Origin: Melaminivora jejuensis
Lineage (GTDB): Bacteria; Pseudomonadota; Gammaproteobacteria; Burkholderiales; Burkholderiaceae_C
Assembly: GCF_017811175.1 (NCBI RefSeq)
Contig: NZ_JACWIJ010000002.1
Location: 1,674,001 to 1,738,000, forward strand
Length of the DNA stretch: 64,000 bases
Reading direction: 5' to 3'
Under the pieces are notes generated by a model. That model was not told the DNA's origin. It saw nothing but the letters and a program-made list of their open reading frames with translations, and did no database searches. Below, piece after piece: positions 26,231 through 32,355 of the stretch (position 1 is its first letter; every line of letters starts with the position of its first letter). A program made the position numbers and the translations under genes.

Positions 26231-27829
26231 ATGAGCGCCCTGCCCCAGCCCCGCGTGCAGCAAGCCGCCAACGACACCCTCGACCTGCCCGAGCTGCGCA
26301 TCCTGTCGGGCTGCCATGCCGGCGCCCGGGTGCCCATCGACGGCCCGCTGCGCCTGGGCGCGGGCGAGGACTGCGACGTCATCCTGAGCGACTTTGACCT
26401 GCCGGCAGGGGCCAGCATCGTGCTGCGCGCCGCTGCTGGCCGCTGGAGCGCCAGCCCGGACGGCACGGCAGCCGAACCAGACAGCCCAGACAGCAAGCCG
26501 CCAGACGGCGAGCAAGCCGGCAGCGCGGCAGCGGCGCCGGAGCTGCCGCTGGGCAAGAGCGCCAGCATCGGCGGCATTTTTCTGACCGTCAGCGCCGCCT
26601 ATGCACCCTGGCAGCAGGCGGCGCCAGCCCCGGTCTCGGCAGCGGCCCGGCCCAAGGCAACCCCAGCGGCCTCCCTCAAGGCGGCTGCGCCAGCCGAGCC
26701 AGGCCAGACCCCGCAGGACAGCCGCCTCCCCCCGGCCACGGCTGCGGCGGCACCTGCCGTGGCGTCAGACACAGCCAGCGCAGGCAGGCCCGGCGCAGCC
26801 GCCAAAACCGCCACCGACGCCACCATCAAGGCCGCCACTGACACTGCCGCCAACGCCAACGCCGCCACCCAGGCCACGTCGGCCCGCTCCGGCGCAGGCC
26901 GGGTGGCGCTGTTGGTCGGCCTGCTGCTGCTGGCGCTGCTGCTGGGCGCGCTGCTGATCCTGTGGCTGGCCCAGGCCAGCGCGCCACAGCCCGCCGCGGC
27001 AACTGCAGCGCCCCCGGCCATCGACAGCGCACGCCAGCAGCAACTGCTGCAGGACATCCGGCAAACGCTGGCCGGGGTCGATCCGGCGCTGCGCCTACAA
27101 GTTGAACCCCTGCCCGACGGCGGTGCGCGCGTGTCCGGCTGGGTGGCCGACATCGAGCAGCTCGACCGCGTCGCCGAAGCCCTGGGCCGGCTGCGCCCGC
27201 TGCCGACCCTGGGGCTGCGCACGGCAGCCGACCTGCTCGACGAGCTGGGCGCCGCCGCCAACGCCAGCGGCGCGGCCCTGGGTTTCGAGCCGCTCGGCGC
27301 CGGGCGCATCCGCGTGTCCGGCGCGCTGACCACCCGGCAGGAGCAGGCGCAGGTGCTGGCACAGTTGCGCCAGCACCTGCCCGCCGGGGTCGAGCTGGTG
27401 GACGGCCTGCGCGTAGCGCAAAGCCACGGCCCAGCCGTTCAGGACTGGCTGCGCCAGGCCGGCTTCGACGGCGCGCAGGCGCACTGGGATGCGGACAGCG
27501 CGCAACTTGTCGTCGAGCTGCCTCTGGCCCCTCAGCAGCGCCCGGCGCTGGAGCGCCTGCTGGCCAGCCCTGGTGCGCTGCTGGCCGGCCTGCCCTTCAC
27601 GCTGCAGGTGCGCGAGCGCGCGCCCGAGGCCGTGGCGCTGCAGCACGCCAGCGCCGCGCCGCTGCCGTTTCGCATTCGCGGCGTGGTCGGCGGGCCGGCG
27701 CCCTATGTGGTGCTGGGCGACGGCGCCAAGCTGCAGCCGGGCGGGCGGCGCAGCGGCTGGCGGCTCGAGCAAATCAACCCCGATACCCTGGTCTTCGACG
27801 GGCCGCGCCGCCTGACGCTGCTGCGCTGA
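26231..27829 (+). CDS. sctD: Inner-membrane ring protein SctD
   Basis: A 532-aa bitopic protein (YscD/BscD family) forming the outer part of the inner-membrane ring. The N-terminal FHA-like cytoplasmic domain (LRILSGCHAGARVPIDGPLRLGAG...DVILSDFDLP) is followed by an unusually long Ala/Pro/Thr linker, one transmembrane helix (VALLVGLLLLALLLGALLILWLA) near residue 235, and periplasmic ring-building motifs (DGGARVSGWVADIEQLDRVAEAL; GRIRVSGALTTRQEQAQVLAQL). The linker makes it longer than YscD (~420 aa). Confidence 0.9.
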   Translation: MSALPQPRVQQAANDTLDLPELRILSGCHAGARVPIDGPLRLGAGEDCDVILSDFDLPAGASIVLRAAAGRWSASPDGTAAEPDSPDSKPPDGEQAGSAAAAPELPLGKSASIGGIFLTVSAAYAPWQQAAPAPVSAAARPKATPAASLKAAAPAEPGQTPQDSRLPPATAAAAPAVASDTASAGRPGAAAKTATDATIKAATDTAANANAATQATSARSGAGRVALLVGLLLLALLLGALLILWLAQASAPQPAAATAAPPAIDSARQQQLLQDIRQTLAGVDPALRLQVEPLPDGGARVSGWVADIEQLDRVAEALGRLRPLPTLGLRTAADLLDELGAAANASGAALGFEPLGAGRIRVSGALTTRQEQAQVLAQLRQHLPAGVELVDGLRVAQSHGPAVQDWLRQAGFDGAQAHWDADSAQLVVELPLAPQQRPALERLLASPGALLAGLPFTLQVRERAPEAVALQHASAAPLPFRIRGVVGGPAPYVVLGDGAKLQPGGRRSGWRLEQINPDTLVFDGPRRLTLLR

Positions 27830-27843
27830 GCCACACTGCCACC

Positions 27844-28125
27844 ATGCAACTGCTGATCCCCGGCACCCCTGCCGCATCCTCCACACCCCAGGAGCAGGCC
27901 ATGAGCCCGCTGGAGCAGGCCTTGCGCGGCCCCCAGGCCGAAGCGGCACGCGCGCAGGCGCTGCAAACGCTGGACACCCTGGAGCAACGCCTGCGCCGCA
28001 ACTGCGCCCAGGGCCTGCCGCCCGAAGAGTTCGCCCAGGCAAACCGGCTGGTGCAAGCTTGCCAGGCCGCCCGCGAGACACTCACCGCGACTACCCACCC
28101 AAACCACCACAGGAGCCAACCATGA
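27844..28125 (+). CDS. Small needle-chaperone-like protein (YscE-like)
   Basis: A 93-aa helical protein: SPLEQALRGPQAEAARAQALQTLDTLEQRLRR, then PEEFAQANRLVQACQAARETL. Two antiparallel helices directly upstream of the needle gene fit the YscE/PscE co-chaperone of SctF. It overlaps the start of sctF by 4 bp (ATGA). Family identity is by size, fold and place only. Confidence 0.6.
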   Translation: MQLLIPGTPAASSTPQEQAMSPLEQALRGPQAEAARAQALQTLDTLEQRLRRNCAQGLPPEEFAQANRLVQACQAARETLTATTHPNHHRSQP

Positions 28126-28355
28126 GCAACGGCATCAATTTCGACACCATTTCCTCCACCCTGGGCGTAGTCGGCACACGCCGCGAATCGGAACTGCGCG
28201 ACATGATCGCCGGCCTCAAGGAGAACGCCTCGACCCTCGACCTGCTCAAGCTGCAGCAGCAGATGCAGCAGTGGACGATGTTCACGCAGATCCAGAGCAC
28301 CGTGGTCAAGGAAGTGGCCGACGCCATGAAGGGCGTGATCCAGAAGGCCGCCTGA
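28122..28355 (+). CDS. sctF: Needle protein SctF
   Basis: A 77-aa two-helix protein that polymerises into the extracellular needle. The motif run ASTLDLLKLQQQMQQWTMFT followed by QIQSTVVKEVADAMKGVIQKAA is typical of YscF/PrgI/BscF. ATG 28122 has AGGAG six bases upstream. It ends the rightward operon and needs export through the SctV gate. Confidence 0.93.
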   Translation: MSNGINFDTISSTLGVVGTRRESELRDMIAGLKENASTLDLLKLQQQMQQWTMFTQIQSTVVKEVADAMKGVIQKAA

Positions 28356-28371
28356 AGGGCGGCAGGAGCAG

Positions 28372-28395
28372 GCCGGGCAGCGCCTTCAGCCCGGC
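28372..28395. terminator. Hairpin between convergent sctF and HEPN gene
   Basis: GCCGGGC (28372-28378) and GCCCGGC (28389-28395) form a perfect 7-bp stem with a 10-base loop just after sctF. No clear T-run follows, and the stem overlaps the last codons of the convergent HEPN gene, so this is a possible rather than certain terminator. Confidence 0.4.
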
Positions 28396-29087
28396 ATCAC
28401 CGGGTAGAACGGCTTGCCGTGGAACTGCTGCGGGTGCTGCATCATCACGTCCAGCAGCACCGGCAACATGCGCGCCAGCAGCGCCCGGCCATCGCGCACC
28501 TGGGCGCGGTTGACCGAGCTGTTCCAGGTGGCACCGCCGTGCATGAGCTGGTTGCGCAGCGTGTACAGGCGGATGAAGATTTCATACAGCACCCGCTCCG
28601 TGTCCTGCTGCGCCAGCGCCCGATGCACGCGCTGGCGCGCCTCGTCGAAAGAGTCGCGCCAATGCCCGGGGATGCTGCCATCGCTGCGCGGGTTGTTCAG
28701 CGCGTCCCAGAACGGCTGGAACAGGTACTGGTTGTCCAGCAGCACGCGCACCGGCCCGGGAAAGACCTGCCAGACCAGAGCAGCCAGCGCCCGCCCCTCG
28801 TCGAGCCGGCAGACATCGGCCAGAAAGCCGCGAAAGCGCTGCTGCTCGGACGTGCTGCCCGCCGGCTCGCCGCCGTCCTGGGCATAGGCGGCATTGAAGG
28901 CAATCCACAGGCAAACAAAGGCCAGGTCATCGTCGCCGCCCTCGTGTTGCACCTGGGCGCGCTGCAGCCAGCTCAGGGCGCGGTGCATCCGCAGGGTGAA
29001 GGCGTTGCGGCCCTGGGACACCAGGGCCTGGTGGCGCTCCAGCAGGGAGGCGGCGGTGGGGGTGGCGGTGGACGATGCGGAGGACAT
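28386..29087 (-). CDS. HEPN-domain protein, putative RNase
   Basis: A 233-aa helical protein. VCLWIAFNAAYAQ in the N-terminal half and LYTLRNQLMHGG in the C-terminal half are the two sequence blocks common in Apea-like HEPN proteins; RNQLMH fits the catalytic R-X4-H motif of HEPN RNases. Such proteins act in toxin-antitoxin and phage-defence systems. No obvious partner gene (minimal nucleotidyltransferase) is next to it. Start 29087 is the most likely ATG, though an upstream in-frame ATG near 29130 is possible. It is convergent with sctF and opens the accessory island. Confidence 0.7.
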   Translation of the reverse strand: MSSASSTATPTAASLLERHQALVSQGRNAFTLRMHRALSWLQRAQVQHEGGDDDLAFVCLWIAFNAAYAQDGGEPAGSTSEQQRFRGFLADVCRLDEGRALAALVWQVFPGPVRVLLDNQYLFQPFWDALNNPRSDGSIPGHWRDSFDEARQRVHRALAQQDTERVLYEIFIRLYTLRNQLMHGGATWNSSVNRAQVRDGRALLARMLPVLLDVMMQHPQQFHGKPFYPVMPG

Positions 29088-29174
29088 GACGGACGATTTT
29101 TCCTGTGACAGACTGCAGTGGCTCGATGGCATCCGAATTATGGTCAGCCGCATGGGCGCGACAGGAGCCATATC

Positions 29175-29243
29175 GGGCTGCGCCACATCATCAGTCTGCG
29201 AAAGGCCAATCTACGCGAGGTGAAACGCTATGCCGAAACTTAA
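29175..29243 (+). pseudogene. BrnT toxin remnant, C-terminal end only
   Basis: An open frame ending at TAA 29241-29243 encodes GLRHIISLRKANLREVKRYAET, the characteristic last ~22 residues of BrnT ribonuclease toxins (ISxRKAN-REVKRY). Everything upstream of about residue G is unrelated sequence, so the toxin is lost. The stop overlaps the start of the following brnA fragment, as in intact brnTA operons. Confidence 0.65.
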
Positions 29244-29367
29244 GGACGGCACCATCCTCCCCACGCCCCAGGAAGATGCCGCCATCACAAAAGCGGCGCT
29301 GGCCGACCCGGATGCCCTGCCGCTGACGGATGGGCAGTGGCACGCTGTCCGGCCCCGGGCGCGTGTC
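29230..29367 (+). pseudogene. BrnA antitoxin remnant, N-terminal part only
   Basis: MPKLKDGTILPTPQEDAAIT and the next 25 residues (to RPRAR) match the N-terminal pattern of BrnA antitoxins; after that the frame runs into the 3' end of the convergent Hsp70-like gene and the DNA-binding ribbon-helix-helix half is missing. Together with the BrnT fragment it marks the scar of a former toxin-antitoxin operon at the edge of the Hsp70/HerA cluster. Confidence 0.6.
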
Positions 29368-29383
29368 AACCCTTCCCCTCTCC

Positions 29384-32281
29384 TCAATCCAGCTTCAGCG
29401 CCACGATGTCCGGATGTTCGGCCAGGGCGGCCTCGTCCTCGGCGGTAGCCAGCTCCAGGGTGTGCGGGCCGGTGGGGCGGGCAAACAGCAAATCATCCAC
29501 ACCGGCAGCGGGGAACTCCAGCCGGCGCTTGACCAGCTCCGGCGCGCCCTCCTTCAGCCCCTCGCGGGCCTGCAGGCTAGTGCTGCTCAGCAGGCTGAAC
29601 ACCCCGTCCTGCAGCGCCCCGACCTCCATCCACCGCCCATAGGCCGCGCCCGGCTGCAGCGCCGGCACGAAACGCCCCCGGCGCAGCCGCCCGACAAACC
29701 AGGCAAACGGGGCTTCGCCATCGTGCGTCTGCTCGACATGGTTGATCAGCAACGAGTTCTGCCCCGGCACCAGGCGCAACAGGCCCAGTGCCACGCCCGT
29801 CTTGCCGGTGGGCGCATGGTGGTTGCGCTCGTCCACCGGCAGCGGCGGATGCACCACCAGCTCGGGCGGCTGCGCGCCGAAGACCTCGGCCAGCAACTGC
29901 GGCCAGTGGCTGCCCTGGGGGTCGAACAGCGCCCGCACATGGCGCGAGCGGCAGCCGTTGCCGGCCAGCAGCACCTGGATCGGCGCACCCGCCGGCAGCC
30001 GTGGCAGCAGCCGCGCCAGCTCGCCCAGAAACAGGCGCACGCCGTGACCGATGCGCTGCGCCAGCAGGCTGTCCAGCGCCTTGGCATCGAGCAGCAGCTC
30101 GCAGCTCTTGCGCTGGCCCTCGGTGTCGATCAGCTCCAGCTTGATCTGCGGCTCCAGCTTGGCGTCCTCGCCCTCCATGAAAGGGCGCAGCCGCGCCGCC
30201 AGCTTGCCGGCCTCGCCCTCCATGAAAGGGCGCAGCCGCGCCGGCAGCATGACGGTGTTGGTCTGCGCCGCCTGGGTCGAGGCCAGGAACGATTCGCTGC
30301 CGGCAAAGCGCGCCGCATCCAGCGGGCAGGTGAACTGGATGCGCTGCTGGCGCAGCACCCCCAGGTTGTGCTGGAAGGTGGCATAGACCAGATGCTCCAG
30401 CAGGCCCTCGCCGCCCAGGTGGACATCGCCGCTGCTGGCCAGTTGCTCGAACACCTGCTCGTAGCGGCGCTCCTCCTGCGGCGTGGGCAGGCGCAGCAGG
30501 CCGAAGTCGAAGTCGGTGGTGCCGCCGCCGAAGTCGAACACGGCATAGGGCAGGCCCTGGTCGGTCGGCTCCAGCTCCAGACGGTGGATGGCGGCGGCGG
30601 CGTAGGCGGCCGGCTCGGTGGCCCACTCGCGCACCTCGAAGCGGTTGAGCACCTCGGGGTGGCTAGCTATCAGCGTCTGCGGCAGGCTGCGCTGCAGGCC
30701 GCGCGAGAAGCTGGCGCGGATGCGCTGCTTGACCTCGCGCGGATAGCGCGCCGGAAAGCTCAGGTAGTACTTCAGGTACAGCCCCTGGGTGCGCGTGTTG
30801 ATGGCCATGCCCAGGTACCAGGCGTACAGCTCGATGGGGTCGAAGGGGTCATCCGCGCCGACCTGCAACGCCTGGCCGCGCACCAGGGTGCGTTCGGTGT
30901 GCAGGGGCAATTCGACCTCGTGGCCCTGGCGGTCGGTCAGGCGCACGCGCCGGTCGCCGCTGGCGCGCAGCGCCCATTGCTTGAGCCGGGGCAGCAGCGA
31001 GCCGAGGATGCGCGCATCGCCCTGCGTGCCCCGGTAGCTGGCCTGGGCCTCGTGGGCGGCGCGCATCCAGTCCCAGTCCAGCGCCGGGCGGTAGGCACGG
31101 GCCGTCCAGGCGGCGGCAAAAGCCGGGTAGTCCAGGCATTCGAGCACCGTGGGGTTCTCGAAGTGCAGGGGCTTGACCTCATCGAAGTAGTCGCGCACGC
31201 CAATGCGCAGCAACTGGTGCGCGCCGCTGCGGCTGTCCAGCGCCACCACGGTGCTGCTGGTGCCGAAGTCGATGGCCACGGCGTTGTCGGCCAGATCGCG
31301 CGCGGGGTCGCGCGCCACCAGGTCGAGCCGGCGCAGCAGCTCCGGCGGCTGGCCCCACAGCTCCCACAGGCCTTGCTCATGGTCGCTCAGTCGGCCTGCA
31401 TCCAGCAGCGGCAAGCGGCAGGGGGTGTAGTCCAGGTGGGTCAGTTCGGCCAGCACCGAGAATTTTTCCGGCTGCAGGCGGGTGGCGCTCGGGTGGTCGG
31501 CCACCAGGTGCAGGCGCTCCTCCTTCCAGCGGGCTTGCAGTGCCTCGATGCTCAGGCCTTTCCAGGCGTCATCCACCGCGATGACAAAAGCCTCGCCGCT
31601 GGGCGGCTGCAATTGCCAGCCACGCTGGGCCAGGCCGGCCAGCATCTGCGCTGGGCTGGCGGATTGCCACAGGGCGTGGCGGGCGAAGATGGGTCCGTTT
31701 AGGGAACTGTTGACGCCCCAGCATCCGTTATCCACATTGCATCCGCCTGCTGCCGTCAGCCACAAGTAGTTCTCATCCCCACTCATGACCCTCAACCGAT
31801 AGGCCTGTCCTTGGCGGTGCGGATTGCCGTTGGCGGTAGCGAAAGCGTACAGCTCGTCCTTGCTCGGCAAGGCCCAGCGCTCCAGGCCGGCCCAGCGGCC
31901 TTCGGCGACGATCTTTTGCCCGTCTGCCAGAGAAAAATAGTTGTTGCTGCTCTCATGGTTCCACAGCAGCCGGGTGGCGCTGTGCAGCGTGGCCAGATTG
32001 TTTTTCTTGCCGTGGGCGCGGACATGGGCAAAGGGGTGCTGGGCCAGGAATTTTTCCAGCGCACTGGCCGGCGGGTAGCACAGACCGGTCTCGGCATCGA
32101 ACAGACCGCTGGCCTTGGCCAGGTCAGTCTCGCCGGCGGGCAGCACATGCCACAGCCGGCAGCCTTGCAGGGCCTGGGCAAAGCCGGCCAGCAGCTCGGC
32201 ATGGCGCTCTTGCAGGTCGAAGCCGGCGGCGCTGCTGCACGTGGCCGGCGCGGGCGCGGCGGGGCGATTGCCGTGGTTCAT
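29384..32281 (-). CDS. Giant Hsp70-fold ATPase with N-terminal Lcl/DUF1566-like domain, paralog 1
   Basis: A 965-aa protein. The ATPase core has the actin/Hsp70 phosphate-1 loop AIDFGTSSTVVALD, phosphate-2 loop AVFDFGGGTTDFDFG and an adenosine-type motif VLLAGNGCRSRHV. Before it is a ~300-residue region with FDAETGLCYPP and WALPSKDELYAF...YLWLTAAGGC, resembling DUF1566/Lcl (C-type-lectin-like) domains. The canonical Hsp70 peptide-binding domain is not recognisable; large insertions lie between the ATP motifs. ATG 32281 is preceded by GAGG; the frame reaches 32341 inside a repeat. A 15-residue unit (RLRPFMEGE...KLA) is tandemly duplicated. Last gene of the island operon; function unknown. Confidence 0.8.
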   Translation of the reverse strand: MNHGNRPAAPAPATCSSAAGFDLQERHAELLAGFAQALQGCRLWHVLPAGETDLAKASGLFDAETGLCYPPASALEKFLAQHPFAHVRAHGKKNNLATLHSATRLLWNHESSNNYFSLADGQKIVAEGRWAGLERWALPSKDELYAFATANGNPHRQGQAYRLRVMSGDENYLWLTAAGGCNVDNGCWGVNSSLNGPIFARHALWQSASPAQMLAGLAQRGWQLQPPSGEAFVIAVDDAWKGLSIEALQARWKEERLHLVADHPSATRLQPEKFSVLAELTHLDYTPCRLPLLDAGRLSDHEQGLWELWGQPPELLRRLDLVARDPARDLADNAVAIDFGTSSTVVALDSRSGAHQLLRIGVRDYFDEVKPLHFENPTVLECLDYPAFAAAWTARAYRPALDWDWMRAAHEAQASYRGTQGDARILGSLLPRLKQWALRASGDRRVRLTDRQGHEVELPLHTERTLVRGQALQVGADDPFDPIELYAWYLGMAINTRTQGLYLKYYLSFPARYPREVKQRIRASFSRGLQRSLPQTLIASHPEVLNRFEVREWATEPAAYAAAAIHRLELEPTDQGLPYAVFDFGGGTTDFDFGLLRLPTPQEERRYEQVFEQLASSGDVHLGGEGLLEHLVYATFQHNLGVLRQQRIQFTCPLDAARFAGSESFLASTQAAQTNTVMLPARLRPFMEGEAGKLAARLRPFMEGEDAKLEPQIKLELIDTEGQRKSCELLLDAKALDSLLAQRIGHGVRLFLGELARLLPRLPAGAPIQVLLAGNGCRSRHVRALFDPQGSHWPQLLAEVFGAQPPELVVHPPLPVDERNHHAPTGKTGVALGLLRLVPGQNSLLINHVEQTHDGEAPFAWFVGRLRRGRFVPALQPGAAYGRWMEVGALQDGVFSLLSSTSLQAREGLKEGAPELVKRRLEFPAAGVDDLLFARPTGPHTLELATAEDEAALAEHPDIVALKLD
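30157..30246 (-). repeat. 45-bp tandem duplication inside Hsp70-like paralog 1
   Basis: Two 45-bp units (30157-30201 and 30202-30246) encode ARLRPFMEGEAGKLA and ARLRPFMEGEDAKLE. The second Hsp70-like gene has only one unit at the matching place, so this is a recent in-frame duplication. Confidence 0.8.
31789..32177. repeat. 389-bp block identical to 34721-35109 (copy a)
   Basis: Compared base by base with 34721-35109, no difference or indel was found (constant offset 2932). It encodes the DUF1566-like N-terminal region of paralog 1, while flanking parts of the two genes differ at many positions, which points to recent gene conversion or duplication. Confidence 0.9.
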
Positions 32282-32292
32282 GTTTTCCTCAT

Positions 32293-32350
32293 TTTTGATA
32301 GCTGGATGCGCTTGCTGGATAAGCGTTTGCGCCGTTTTCATTGGGCTTTT
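32293..32350 (+). repeat. Dispersed ~56-bp repeat, copy 3
   Basis: GATAGCTGGATGCGCTTGCT followed by GGATAAGCGTTTGCGCC and an AT-rich end. It lies between the two Hsp70-like genes, just upstream of the start of paralog 1. Confidence 0.7.
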
Positions 32351-32355
32351 TTGGC

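Noticed and set aside
23912..26515. 867-residue minus-strand frame opposite sctV
   Set aside because: His/Gln-rich shadow of the sctV coding strand; no start signal or neighbour logic.
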